Assembly (NCBI RefSeq): GCF_932526225.1
Contig: NC_064038.1
Coordinates: 12,957,070-13,021,069 of the forward strand
Length of the DNA stretch: 64,000 nucleotides
Reading direction: 5' to 3'
Source: Nematostella vectensis
Lineage: Eukaryota > Cnidaria > Anthozoa > Actiniaria > Edwardsiidae
Below, one piece after another: positions 27,591-41,700 of the stretch. Each line of letters begins with the position of its first letter. Within the stretch, counting starts at the first letter, position 1. Under the pieces are notes generated by a model. That model did not search any database, was not told the origin of the DNA, and worked only from the letters and a program-made list of their open reading frames with translations. The translations under genes were made by a program, and so were the position numbers.

Positions 27591-28598
27591 ATGAATTTAA
27601 CGTACGTTGAAGCGAGATTTAAGAACGTACAAGTCCAATTGGCTTCAAGACCAACTTATCGAGTCGCCATCGAGGTTTTGATGTTTGGACTACTTTATGT
27701 TATAGGCTTTGTTGGCAACGCTGTCGTGTTGTGGATCGTCAACAAAAAGAAGAACGAAGGAAAAGCAATCTATCTTTTTATCGGTGCTTTGGCTTTCTCG
27801 GATATTCTAATGGTGGTGTTGTCATCAGTTACTTCACTAATGGTTAGGGTACTTGGAAAATGGCCATTTTCTGATACAATCTGTCAATTTCAAGGATTCC
27901 TTGTTGTCTTTCTCGCGACCGTATCTCTATTGCTCATGGCCGGTACCGCGGTCAACCGGTATTTCCAAGTCGTGCGTACAAACTTCTATCGACTGATCTT
28001 CACCCCAATGCACACAAGGCTCCTAGTTGGTGGAATTTGGGTCCTGGCCTCGATAGCGCCAATTCAATACGTGGCAATCGGCGAGAGGTACATTTTCCAT
28101 CCTGGGAAATGCTTTTGTTTTCAAGAAAACAGCTTTAAGCCATCTACATTGTTTGTGTCCGTGATCGTTTTTATCCCGATGTGTTTTATAATCGCTTCAT
28201 ATTACAAGGTCTTCAAAACCATTCAAAGTCACAAACATAGAGTGGCTAACATGCAGAACAACGCCGACTCCATCGCAGGACCAAACATCCAGGATGTTAA
28301 AGTGACGCGAACTCTCTTTGTGACAGTCGTGGGTTTCCTGTGTTGTTGGACGCCAATTTTGATTATGGACTTGATCGAATTTGCCCGCGGAATATTATTT
28401 CTTCCCAGAGAACTTTATATTCTTTACTCTTGGCTTGGATTACTTTCCACAGTTATTAATCCTTTGATATATGGGGTGATGAATCCTATGTTCCGAGAGG
28501 AATACAAGAAAATTCTAAGAATAAGATCCACTGGTTGGGTGACAGAAGGTAATCATATTGAAGTAGAGCAAGAGGTACGGTCGAGAAAGGTGGGGTGA
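27591..28598 (+). CDS. Class A (rhodopsin-family) GPCR, melatonin-receptor-like, intronless
   Basis: A single 335-codon exon encodes seven hydrophobic helices at the plasma membrane. Landmarks: sequon NLT at residue 2, TM1 GNAVV (N43), TM2 ALAFSD (D71), TM3 Cys98 and NRY at 122-124 in place of DRY, TM4 Trp150, second-loop cysteines in GKCFCF, TM5 Pro196, TM6 CWTP 252-255, TM7 NPLIY 290-294 followed by GVMNPMFREEYKKIL, the usual helix 8. NRY in TM3 and the IYG-N-FR-EY-IL tail are typical of melatonin-type and related amine/orphan receptors; true melatonin receptors have NAxxY in TM7, which is not seen here. Ligand unknown. Intronless class A receptors are common in cnidarians. Confidence 0.92.
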   Translation: MNLTYVEARFKNVQVQLASRPTYRVAIEVLMFGLLYVIGFVGNAVVLWIVNKKKNEGKAIYLFIGALAFSDILMVVLSSVTSLMVRVLGKWPFSDTICQFQGFLVVFLATVSLLLMAGTAVNRYFQVVRTNFYRLIFTPMHTRLLVGGIWVLASIAPIQYVAIGERYIFHPGKCFCFQENSFKPSTLFVSVIVFIPMCFIIASYYKVFKTIQSHKHRVANMQNNADSIAGPNIQDVKVTRTLFVTVVGFLCCWTPILIMDLIEFARGILFLPRELYILYSWLGLLSTVINPLIYGVMNPMFREEYKKILRIRSTGWVTEGNHIEVEQEVRSRKVG

Positions 28599-29717
28599 TT
28601 TGTGGCCGGAAAACCGACATATTGAGGTAGTACCAATAACTGCTACTGATGGAAACATCGGGGTGTATGGTAGTCGGAATACACAGGTTGTCTTAATTGA
28701 GGTATTACAAGGGATACCAGCTACTGGTCGAGATAATGGGGTCTAGCTGGTCTGAAGACTATACCGAAAAAGATCCAATAGAGTTGGTATTTTTCAAAGG
28801 GCAAATGAAAGAAAATAACATTTGACAAAATATAGACAACACCTAAACAAAAACAAAACGTCAAGCCAAAAGAAATAGTACTAATAGTAGAAAATGCGTA
28901 AGATATATTAATAGATAGTAATAATAATATTCTTATTTTTATTTGTGAGAATATATCGATATATTCAACATCAGTTCAGCTGCTAAAACAGTAAAACAAT
29001 CATTTCTCCAAAAGCCTGTCATTTTTTCGTCCTTTTATCCACAACATAACTCTTGGTCCCATTACAAAATACACTGAATGTTTTATGACCCTTCTCACAG
29101 GGGGAGTGTAAGGCCGACGACAACATTCTCGTTCTTGGGCCACTCCTAGTTCCAGATCGTTCTACACCATTCTTTGTTCTATATCCTTCTAGATCACTCA
29201 CCACTTCTTGTTCTAGTACTCGCTAGACCACTCCTCGTACCAGATCCTTCTAGACCACTCGTCGTTCTAGGCCCTTCTAAACCACTCGTCGTTCTAGATC
29301 CTTCTAGACCACTCGTCGTTCTAGATCCTTCTAGACCACTCGTCGTTCTAGATCCACCTAGACAACTCGTCGTTCTAGATCCTTCTAGACAACTCGTCGT
29401 TCTAGATCCACCTAGACCATTTCTTGTTCTAGATCGTTATAAACCACGCCTTGTTCTAGATCCTTCCAGACCATTTCTCGTTCCTTCTTGACCACTCTCC
29501 GTTCCACATCCTCCAAGATCAGTCGTTGATCTATATCCTTCTAGACGAGACCACAGCTCTGCTTTTAGGTCGACGCTCTTTTTAAAGAAATATTCTTAAA
29601 ACCCTTGACCAAGATCTTTCTAGTCGATTCTAAGACTCTGCTCTTAGGTCGACACTTCTTGTAGAGCATTAGTTATCACAACTTGAACATCCATCTAAAC
29701 TTTGATGTGTCCGTACT
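28599..29717. other. Convergent intergenic region between the GPCR and the LOTUS/Tudor gene
   Basis: No gene. It carries the 3' ends of both neighbours and a 27-bp tandem array at about 29190-29530. The frame of ~105 codons through the array (9-residue period PSRPLVVLD) is a product of the repeat length being a multiple of 3. Confidence 0.6.
29190..29530. repeat. 27-bp CTAG-rich minisatellite, ~12 copies
   Basis: The unit CCTTCTAGACCACTCGTCG followed by TTCTAGAT is repeated with substitutions and contains two CTAG palindromes. It lies ~190-530 bp beyond the stop codon of the LOTUS/Tudor gene and is not next to a splice site. Confidence 0.85.
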
Positions 29718-32700
29718 CTACTTCATCAGTGTCAGTTGTAGACTCGCCTTTGAAGCCTCCAGCTGTTCAATCTCTTTACGTAGCTTCAAGACCTCGTTTT
29801 CAATTGTGGTAATTCTATACAAAGGAACAAGAGTAAAACAGTGAATTCCTACCGGTATCGACGGACTGCCACCAACACAAGTGCCAATACAAGCACGAAC
29901 GTTATGACTAAGGGCTTCAGAGAGGTTCCGTCTGCAGATAGTTTTGAGAATTTAAGCTAAAAATACTAAAGAAGGTCAGAATCGAAGGTGAATCGAAGGT
30001 AGATGGAACTCAGTTCTAATGGGGGTCTACTGTAATTCATCACATGTGGTACAAGCCTTCTCACCTGACTTGCTTCTCTAGTTTCGCCTTCAACACCTCC
30101 AGGTCTGACTGCCTACTGATATCCTCCTGAAGAACGAATATCCTTGTCCTCTGTTCATCAAGACGCTTGACCAGCAATTCCCGCTCATTTTTCCACTCGG
30201 CCTCCCTATTTATAGCAGACGAGCATGCCGGTAACCCCTGTCGCACGGCAGTTACGGGTAACGGCGCAGCATTATAATATTTAGGGTTGAGGCTATCTGG
30301 ATTTTGATCAAGTCTGCTGGGTGTTCCAGTGTTTTGTGTTGGTCTAGAGCTTTCAATAGCTTGCTGGGGAGCCTGTGGTATTTTTTCTGAATAGGGTCTA
30401 GAAACATGTTGATCGCTGTGTCCAATTGTCGTTGTAGGTGACCCCATGTTAACGTTCCTTGGGGGTAAACCACTCCCCACACTACCCCTGCTAATAGGTT
30501 GTGCCGTCTGTGACACTCCAGTCGGTTGAAAGCCCCTGATTGATTGACCAGGCTTTCTATGGTAGATATTCTCTAAGGGCTGCGGAGAGCCACGTGGCGA
30601 GCCCCGTCCACCACCTCCTTGACGCTGCTCGCTGGTAGTACCAAAGACTGGGTGACTTGCAGGCTGTTGAGGAGGTAATATAGGCTGCTCGCTTGTAGTA
30701 CCAAAGACTGGGTGACTTGCAGGCTGTTGAGGAGGTAATATAGGCTGCTCGCTTGTAGTACCAAAAACTGGGTGACTTGCAGGCTGTTGAGGAGGTAATC
30801 CACGCTTCTCGCTTGTAGTACCAAAGACTGGGTGACTTGCAGGCTGTTGAGGAGGTAATCCACGCTGCTCGCTTGTAGTACCAAAGACTGGGTGACTTGC
30901 AGGCTGTTGAGGAGGTAATCCACGCTGCTCGCTTGTAGTACCAAAGACTGGGTGACTTCCAGGCTGTTGAGGAGGTAATCCATAACTACGGGACTGAGCA
31001 GAAGGTTGCGTGTGGGGCCTAGGCTGTTGATGGGTTGCCACGCTAGTTCTCGCTGGTACAGTGAGTGTTGGCTGTCCTCTGGATATCCCACCCTTGGTAG
31101 TGTTGTCCAGGGGTTGCTTCTGTGCCACTGCCATGCCTAAACAGATAAGCAGACTCTGTTATTCAAGGTAATATTTCATAGGTAAACCGTAAATAAGTGG
31201 GCTGAAATAAACCTATATAGGGCACTTTTTCCATGGACTGTAGAATCTGAATTAATTCAGATAAACTGATTCTTTTTACTGCCGAATCCGTTGTATCGCA
31301 ACCCGCGTTTTCAAAACACGATTTGTTTTGGTTTTCTGTTCCGTCAGTAAAACCATTTTGAGTCAATCAGAGCCTCTCTTTGTGCACTTCCCTGGCTATC
31401 CTCTGGACAAAAACCAGAAAGTGTTACGACAGAAAGCCAGGCAGCAACTGCACTAGGCGAGAGATGGCAAGAATCTGATTGGCTTAGAATAATTTGACTG
31501 GCGGAACAGAAATTCCCAAAAGACAAAAACAAATCGATGATTTGAAAATGCGTCGTCGCGATACAAGAGATTCGACAGTAATCCCGTAAGGGCGAATTAT
31601 ATGTGATAAAATCTTGAAATACCCATCTAAAGATCAACTCTTAAACAATAATTGGATGGGGTTTTAGTGATATCGGGAATAATCGATGTCCAGACAAGCG
31701 AAATCAGGCGAGGCCGAAGGCCGGCCACTTGGCGAGATATTGTTCACTCCAGGCACTAAAAACGAATTCAATAACGGTTTTGTTATAAATTGATTCAGTA
31801 AAACACACTTTCTCGAAAACAAAATGTATGCCCAATTTACAAAGGACGCCACTTCTCAAAATCGAATCTGCTAGCTGATTATTCACTAGTGAAGACACTC
31901 AAATTGCGTGGATCTAAAAAAAGCGCGCGCTCTCGAAATAGTCAACACAACAGGCCCGGGGGGGGGGGGGGGGGGGGGGGGGCTGCAAGCTAAGACGAGC
32001 TACCTAAGAGAAAATGGTCCGCTAAATGGATAAACGAACCCCCCCGCTCAAAATCTTGGCTACGGGCCTGCACAACGTATAATAATATACGCAATTCTGA
32101 AAGCTTCCCAAAATAAGCCGTTGAAAAATGGATTTTTTTCTCTTGGGAATTTGGTGGAAAAGGCTATTTAGTTTGGTGGTATTTTTTATTATTTTGTTTC
32201 AGTTGTACCTTGGCTGGCCATTGCTGGAGAATCCATTGGGGGTGGGGGCATGTAAAAATCACTACCAGCTTGTAGCGGTGATCCCGTCACAATGATTGGC
32301 TCGGTTACATCGTGAACACGTGTCTGGTTACTCGTTTCTGATTGGCTAATTGAGGGCAATGCCATTGGTCCGCTCGTTGGCCCGGGCTTTTCCCAATCGC
32401 TGCCCGCGCTGCTCTGAGAAAAGCGACGTTCTAAAGAAACAACAATTAGTTCTTGCATCTAATAATAGGTAAGATAAGATAAAAACAAGAGAAACTCTCC
32501 GCGGAAAAATGATAGATAGACATGTAAGGTGATTAAAGATAGAAGTCTATGGTAGGCAAAAAGGTGCTTTTAGTGTACTGTACACACATTTAGATAGGGA
32601 TGTGCCATACTCGTATCAACCGCTGAACCCTCGGGGCATGTGCCTGTAAAGATTATACAAATTTTCTTTCACCGTTATGTCATATCTTGAGTATTCTAAA

Positions 32701-35700
32701 ACCTGCGTTTACAGGGTGGGGTCCGAAAGGCGCTCGCCGCAGTCTCTTTTTAATAAAATGAACTAGAACTCGCTATGGCAGGCAAAAATGGCATTTTCTT
32801 CGGGGTGCGAAAATATGAGGACAGAAATCACAGGCCTCAACATGCCTGGTTTTACAAGTTTTGCTGTATTAATGACGTACCTGTTGTTCTGTCTGATAAC
32901 TTGTCCAGGCCATTCGACACTAGGCTGGTTTGTGAGGTGATGGAATTTTCCCTATGTGATCTCAACAACTCAGCTATCTCAAGATTGATACTTGAGCCAT
33001 CACTGTCAAACACTTCTAGCTCACAGATGTCAGGGAACCAATTCACAACTGAAGCTTCTAGCGTCTAAACTCAGAAGGAAAAAAAGCAGTAGTTTAGCAC
33101 ACTGACAGATATCAGGTACCAATTTACAACGCAGGCTTATAGCGTTTCGATTCAGAAGAACAACAATAACAAAAACAAAACAGTAGGTTAAAACACTGAC
33201 AGATATCAGGGGACCAATTTTCTAACCCTACCAAATGTAGGATTAGAAGGAAAGCGCAAAAACACATTAATTCCATACCACATTAAACCAGCCGGCGAAA
33301 AAACTTCTATGAGCTCAAAATACTCAAAAATTAGTCTAAGGGATAGATACTATGGAAATATGCATCCAACCAAAGTGATAGAAACCACTGCACATGAAAT
33401 CAAATAATATATAATTCCCTAGCCTAAAGGTTGTACTCGAGTACTTGAGATTCTTGCTGTCCTGATAAATAACGAAATAAGATGACTGACAAAAAATCAA
33501 TCGTTATTTAAAAAACCTAGGTGTCCCACCAAAAAAACTACTACAAAATGACCCAATTTAGTGAAGCAAAAAAGTTGTAGTAAAGTCAGAGTTTTAATAT
33601 ATTGTATAGATTTAGGCACTACCTAAAAGCGGAGCCAGCAATTTTTTTTTTACTCTAAATTATAGGTATGTCCCCCATCAACACCCCCCCTCCCCCCCAA
33701 AACCCCTACGAAGACCAAACTTCAGCGAGGGACACACATAGAGACAGGATTCTACACTTTAATTATGCTTCAGGTATCTCACCTTCCCCCAAATCAACCC
33801 TATCTAAAATGCTTATAACTTTTACTATTCCTATTATTATAAAATTATCTTCTCCCAGCCCCCTAGAAAATACCCAGAACAATTACGCTATTATATACAC
33901 CTATTTCAATAAACGTTGTCAGTGCAAATGGCGAATGGCAATAGGCTGCTTATAGGTATAATCACTGCTTATAGGTATAATTTTTTGTAAGAATAAAGAC
34001 CATAAGTAATATAATCACAAAAATTTTCCACATGTCACTACATTCAGTAGAAATTTGACGAGTTCCGTGGTATTTTTTGATAGAAGAACTGCCATTTGAC
34101 AATGGCCATTTGCACTGACAACGTTATTTGAGATAGGTGTATATCCCTATGATAGGAACATGAAATACTAGACGACAGGTAACAATAACCTAAACAATAT
34201 GACAACCCGTCCTGTAACAGTAGTTTTTATTTACATTACTTAAGGATTCTATTTGCATAAAAAGAGGGATTTGAGCTCTTATGTAGAGTTGTGAAATTAT
34301 ATATAAAAAGAGGGATTTGAGCTCTTATGTAGAGTTGTGAAATTATATATAAAAAGAGGGATTTGAGCTCTTCTGTAGAGTTGTGAAATTATATATCGCT
34401 CTCAAGCTCTGACTGAGTTTATGCAGTCAATGCTATAGCAGATGGTGCTCAGCATAATTTCGGGTTGCCTTAAAGCAAGGGGGATGTTAGGTTATAAAAA
34501 CGGACCCAAGTGCTGTGGCTGGCTGGTTGATAGTTGGTATATAGAGACTAAAATTTCATACCCTAAGACCTAGGTTGACTAGCCTGCAGCTACTTGCAAC
34601 TAAATCAATAGAATGACTGGACTATACACGTCTAAACAAATGTGGTAATCATGGAAGGCAGTCATAATATTGAACGCCATGGTAACCCACCTTAAACCGA
34701 TGTTTGATTAGCGCCTCCATGCCTTGCCTCCTCCCTGGTTCTTCAGGGAAGTGCTTTAAACCAGCGAGGGTTCCATATCTGACCTGCGCTTGGTAGCTTG
34801 CCAAGGAGTTGTTGATTCGAAGGAGCTTATTTACATGCACTTTCTTCATACAGCCTAAGTCGATCAAGAGGACATCTGCCTGCAGAGGATAAATTTACGT
34901 CTAAGTCAGCCATAGCCTGCATCGGCAGAAAGCTCAGGAAAATAAAGGCTGCCCTGTTGTCTCGTGTAATGAGCATGGAGCACAAGGAGCTGTTCACCAC
35001 AGGAGTGTCTGTGTAGTTTTTCTGATTCTAGTCTGCATAGCGGCGCTAAGGGGAGGGGGAAGGGGTCCTTGGGCGGGAGAAAAAAAAAGCAGAGCAAGAG
35101 GCCGGGGAGATTAACAGTTCTTCTGTGACTGAGTCAGCCAAACCTTTGTTACTGTTTTTATGCAGATGCACCAGCTAATTTGGGCTATTTGGGCTTGTTG
35201 GGATCAAGGTAGAAAAAGTCTTGAAAAATCTACCAAGAAGGCACTATTAAAAAACAAAATCTAAAAAAAATGTATATTTCCTTTCCATCCAGCTTACCCA
35301 AGATAGCATGGTAGAATGTGTAGATTGAGAGCTTTTGTTATGCGACCCGTCATCTGTGTCTGTTTTGTAAGGGAACTACTTGCACTGATTGGGCAGTGGA
35401 TTGTATTTGTCAACTGGCTTTTGTTCGTTTTATCGGTTACAGACCACCCAAAGATATTGGATATGTGCAGGTTAGGCAGGAAGTGCCGACAAGAGAGGCA
35501 TCAAGTGCATCGGGTGCCTTGGAGAGGCAAAAAATAAATAAATAAAGGGGAGTGAAACTGTGGTGGGCTTGATGGCTCTAAGCCAATCAGAGCTGCAGTT
35601 TTGGAGGTGTGTCTTCTCCCTATGCGTGTGATAGTTTCCTAGAAGATATTTGACTGAAATAAGGGATCTAAAGTTAACTGTGAGGAGAAACACGAGGTAT

Positions 35701-38700
35701 ACAATTCCATTACAAATAAGCTTAGCCACGACAAGAAATATTCCACCAAGATGGACCACACAAAGCAATTTAACGGATACTTTCTGTCGCCCTCCTTCAC
35801 TCTTATTCTTCGTTTCTTGTGTCAGGGAGAGCTAGATGTAGTACTTGACGGACTGCCACTAAACTAGGAATAGCGATGACTAAAACGATGTCCAACCTTC
35901 CGCACTCATTGCAAAATACTCGGAATGCTTCATCTACATCAAGTTAATTTCCAGGCAAAGAGGCAAATGTATTCAATATTCTTTAAGGAATTAAAGCTGA
36001 TTACTGAATCGCCAAATTAGAAACCAAAATACAACGCAATGTAGGACACTCAAATTGGGAGAGCGCGTAATAAGGAGATAAAAATCCCACTGATAAAAGT
36101 CAACAAAACTTCCAGAATGCGAAAGAGAAAAAATCACACTCATGAAGGTTCGAAAGACTTTACATAGTTGAGAGAGGTTATGGTATTACTGAGGATAATA
36201 CTGACATAGCTTGATAGCAATTTCTGTTCCGATCATTACATCACAACATACCAGAGTTACAGTTTCACTCAGGGGATTCATTAGGCCCCGGTTGCCGGCG
36301 GAAGCGGCGGCTATTTTCCACCGAGCGCCGGCTACTTATTAAAAAAAAAAAAGGTTTGAACTAAGAAGATAAAATGACTTCCACCCCTTACTTATCAATC
36401 TCCACTGCCTACTCTGAAAGTTAATGAAAGCCCTGTCACTCCCCGTCATTTCTACTATAACTCTCTGTCTTGTCCATTATACGAACAAAGACCCTGTTGA
36501 CAGACATAATCCGAGCCTGTGCCCCCAACAGCGCAAGTGATAACTCCCCTTACAAAACAAACAAACGTGATGCGTTGCATAAAGAAGTGGTTTATTTTTC
36601 GTAAGAGTCGTAGTCGCGTGTAAATTAAAAAACATTCTGTCGTGCTCCCTTGCCTTACCTGGATCACTGGAAACATCATGCCATTATGGAATCCACCCTG
36701 AAGCCCCACTATCTTGACACGTGCCCTTTCTCCACCAGGAAGTAGCAAGCATGCGAGGGAACCCACTTGAGGAAACAGCTGCAAACAAAGAGCAATTCAA
36801 TCTAAAACCCAGAGCAAACATGACCAACATCTAGCCACCAGACAACAAAAATGGTGGCCAGCTACATGACAGCGCCTTCTATTGGCAGTAGCTGATCGAG
36901 TCAGATTCAAAAGGTGGTCGAATTTATGACAAGTCGTCCGAAAGTACAGGCATCATTTTACTTAAAGGACAGTTTTATTAGAACCCAAGGAGCCAACTCT
37001 GGATATGCCACTGCTCAGCATGATGTACAGACAGCGCTAGCATTGCTGGTGGTTGTCTTTGCCAGAGGTGCTAGAACCGTTTACACAAGGCTTAACTTTT
37101 TTTGCCATCCCAACTTATAATCAAGACTTAATCATAATCAGAACAAGATTCATGAGATCTCATGGTATAGCTTCAGCTGTATTTCTTTAAAAAAAATTGA
37201 AACTTGACTGACGATACTTTTGGGGTAAATTCGCCAAATATATAGTTTGCTTTGCCAATTTTTGAAAGCTCTCAAACCTTGCATGGCTGGTCAACAGCCG
37301 CGGGAGACTAACATAAACTAGAGGGTATACCATTTTGCATTTGCGACCTTTTTTTCCTTACAATAGAACATCTGTAGGTATATCTTCCTCATGTAGCTCT
37401 TCCATTTGATGTTGGTAGACCTCTTATCATACTCACCTGCTCTGTGAGGGGGATAGCTTTCAACTCCTTGTTTATTTGCTCAAGCTCTCTCTTTGCAGGT
37501 TCACTCACTTCTTGATATAGAAATTTCTCAATGCCATAAACCTGGTAAAAATGAAAAAAAAAGAAAACGATGGGACTTAAAGCTACAAGGATTTCACTTG
37601 TCAATGTGTTCCCCTAGCTCTTTGTTAATCAAAACCATTCACTAAAAAATGAACCTCGGGTATTTTTACTTCCTACACCATAATAACTGTCTATCGATGT
37701 CGTTCCAGTTGATTTGCTTAAACTCTCTAATTTCATACCAGGCCCGTAGCCAGGATTTGTGGTATACCAAATTTCTGGTATACCTCTCCCCTCGTCTTAT
37801 TGCATTAGGCAATAAATACTTCAAATAAATACAATCTTGTATTTAAAATATATTTTAAAGATCCCTATTAATAGGGAGGGGGGGGGGGTTAGTCCGAACC
37901 TGTTTATAGAGTGGCTACAGGCCTACATACCCAACCTAGCAATGTCATAATACCCAAATAGCCTACCCCTCCAAACAATTTCACACATACCTAGTACCCC
38001 CCCACCTAGCAATGTCATAATACCCAAATAGCCTACCCCTCCAAACAATTTCACACATACCTAGTACCCCCCACCTAGCAATGTCATAATACCCAAATAG
38101 CCTACCCCTCCAAACAATTTCACACATACCTAGTACCCCCCCACCTAGCAATGTCATAATACCCAAATAGCCTACCCCTCCAAACAATTTCACACATACC
38201 TAGTACCCCCCACCTAGCAATGTCATAATACCCAGATAACCTACCCCTCCAAACAATTTCACACATACCTAGTACCCCCCCACCTAGCAATGTCATAATA
38301 CCCAGATAGCCTACCCCTCCAAACAATTTCACACATACCCAGTACCCCCTTCCCCACCTAGCAATGTCATAATACCCAGATAGCCTACCCCTCCAAACAA
38401 TTTCAAACATACCCAGTACCCCCCCCCCTCCCCACACACACACACACACCTAGCAATAGAGAGCTTAAGCAAGTCAACACGAACGGCATCAAAAACGGCG
38501 CTCGCGGTCACGAATTGCTGAAAAACGGCGTTGACGTCCCTGACAGGAAATCTAGAACGGCATTTTCCCTATTTTAACGTTCTACGCGAGCGGTCACGGA
38601 CGTCAACACCGTTTTTCCAACAATTCGTCAGAGCGCGTGCCGTTTTTGATGCCGGTCGTGTTGACTTGCTTAAGCTCTCTAATGTCATAATACCCAGATG

Positions 38701-41700
38701 GCCTACCCCTTCAAACAATTTCACACATACCCAGTACCCCCCCACCTAGCAATGTCATAATACCCAGATAGCCTACCCCTCCAAACAATTTCACACATAC
38801 CCAGTACCCCCCTCCCCACCTAGCAATGTCATAATACCCAGATAGCCTACCCCTCCAAACAATTTCAAACATAGCCAGTACCCCCCACCTAGCAATGTCA
38901 TAATACCCTGTTATTCTACCCCTCCAAACAATTTCACACATACCCAGTACCCCCCCCTAGTAATGTCATAATATCCAGATAGCCTACCCCTCCAAACAAT
39001 TTCACACATACCCAGTACCCCCCCACCTAGCAATGTCATAATACCCAGATAGCCTACCCCTCCAAACAATTTCACACATACCCAGTACCCCCCCACCTAG
39101 CAATGTCATAATACCCAGATAGCCTACCCCTCCAAACAATTTCATACATACCCAGTACCCCCCCACCTAGCAATGTCATAATACCCAGATAGCCTACCCC
39201 TCCAAACAATTTCACACATACCCAGTACCCCCCAAGTAATGTCATAATACCCAAATAGCCTACCCCTCCAAACAATTTCACACATACCCAGTACCCCCCC
39301 ACCTAGCAATGTCATAATACCCAGATAGCCTACCCCTCCAAACAATTTCACACATACCCAGTACCCCCCACCTAGCAATGTCATAATACCAGATAGCCTA
39401 CCCCTCCAAACAATTTCACACATACCCAGTACCCCCCTAGTAATGTCATAATACCCAAATAGCCTACCCCTCCAAACAATTTCACACATACCCAGTACCC
39501 CCCCCCCAGTAATGTCATAATACCCAAATAGCCTACCCCCCACCCCCCTTTCAACCTAGTAATGTCATGCATACCCAAGTAATGCTGATTTGTGTCATGT
39601 TCGTCCTCTTAAACATGCTTTTTGATATCTTGACTCCTTGGGCAAACCCTCTAGACTCCATCAGGGTATTTATACACTGGCCGTCCACAAAGATATCTAC
39701 CTCAAGTATATGGGGCTAAAGACAGAAAGCATAACTATTACACATATGTTGATAAAATGGTTGTGTATAGTCTGCCTGTGTCACCATATCATATCCCCAG
39801 AACTTGGCTTTGAAGACATAAAAAGCTGAACACTACACATAACAGGATGAAGTAGATGGTTGTTTATGAAAGCTCTCAAAGATTCAGTCCCAGCATAAGC
39901 AGAACTTTTACACCTGAGGATTGAGTAGATAGCTGCCTATAGTCAGTCCCCAAAGATTTCACCTCCAGTTCTATATATAGAAATCCTTAGCATATTAGGA
40001 TTATTATTCAAGGGATTGATCTAGAATGGCTGATTTAAAAAAATACTGTGCACAGTTCTATAAATTTCTTCTTAATTTTTGGTCAAAACGAGAGGGTGGG
40101 GGAGGAAAATGAGATCGTCAATTGTTTTACACACCAGATTGAGTGTGGTGTTCTTGTGTTTCCTTGCCATGCAAGCCTTGTTGCAAATTAGTCGACTTAG
40201 CTCTACTCCACCATCACTCAAGTTTTTGCCTGGTGGGCAGGCTGGCTCAAGACCTGCGAGACGAACAGGGAGAGCTTGGGGAGGGAGAGACCAGAAGGAC
40301 TTGTCAAGGAGGGTGAAGTCTTGCACTGACACCCATTCAGAGTTGCCATAATCAGCGTAAAGAACCTTGGCGCGCTGCCTGTCAGGCGACATATCAAGTA
40401 CAAAGCACCTGTGGAAGGAAAACGATAAGCTCAATAAATGCAGGGAGTAACCAATCACTGCATTTATTCTAAAATAAATTTAATTTGAATTAAAAATCAA
40501 GTGATATATCTGACGATGAATTTTACACCCTCATGTACCTCAAATCTTTCAAGCATTTTTCACCAAAAAAGAGCTAATGCTTGAAAAAAAATTACTCTGG
40601 TTTCAGAGAAGCATACAACATAAAATTTCGACCCTCTATTGATAAAAGAGCTGATGCTTGAAACATAAAAAAAATTACTCTGGTTTCAGAGAAGCATACA
40701 ACATAAAATTCCGACCCTCTATTGATTGAGCTATTTGCCCGCTACAGAGCAATGTTTTACCTACCTGTACCAAAGGTTATCATCACTAAATTTAGCAGCC
40801 CCTAAGCAATATTTGTCTGCTTGTCCTGGCTTCACTTCAATACGCTGCAACTCCTCTCGTAACTTCTCCAATTTGTCCCAGTTACCACTCTAAAAAAGTA
40901 TTAAACAATGTAGTTGCATTTGCCTTAAAGCAATTTGGCAAGAAATGTTCAGTCCATTTTACACACATTTTTAAATTGGTAGGCTGTTAAAATGGTGTTA
41001 GTAGAAATAGGCTCTGTTAGTAAGATGTACTATTCATGTTTTTTTTTTTTGGGGGGGGGGATTGTAATGTAATTTAAAAAAGTCATAGAACCAAAACAAT
41101 TTATTACAACAAACAAGCAATTCCTTCTCACCCCATCAGATACGATGACCCAAAAGTGGCAACTGTCAACAATTTCTGTGACCAGCACATTTATCTCATT
41201 GGGGAAATTTTCAAAAGTTCTAAATCCTTTTTGACCACTTGTCTTCAACATAATGTCCATCTCATCTACAGTCAGCAAAACTTTAGCTTCAACATCTTCA
41301 TTCTGAATTACATAAGATGTCTCAGGTATCTGGTTGCCAGGTAACCCTTGGTGGCTAGGGGTAACTGTATTCAATGCTGGGTTGGAGTCCCTGCTACCAT
41401 TGCCTGAAATATATCCAGCGTCGCCAAAACTTGAGGACGAACTGTTGGAATTTTTCCTTGCTTTATCTGAAAATTAAACAAAAGTATTCAAAAAGCAGAC
41501 ATAGATGACAAATTGCAAACACAAGCAAAAAATAAAAATTTTTGTTGCTCTCTTGATCACCAGCATTCTTCCTTAACAACAGTTAAGTTAGGCAGCCCTA
41601 ATATTTTTCCCTATCCATAAGAAAACCCTTTGGAAAAAGTTTGCAAATCAATCATATCTTATTCAGGGAAAAAGAATAGGAGGAACATGCAGGAAAAAAA

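Noticed and set aside
29174-29491. 105-codon frame with PSRPLVVLD repeats
   Set aside because: Made by the 27-bp minisatellite in the GPCR-LOTUS/Tudor intergenic region; no splice context or homology.
37981-39578. Minus-strand open frames with CVKLFGGVGYLGIMTLLGG periods
   Set aside because: Artefact of the 70-bp array; frames shift with G-run length and no domain is present.
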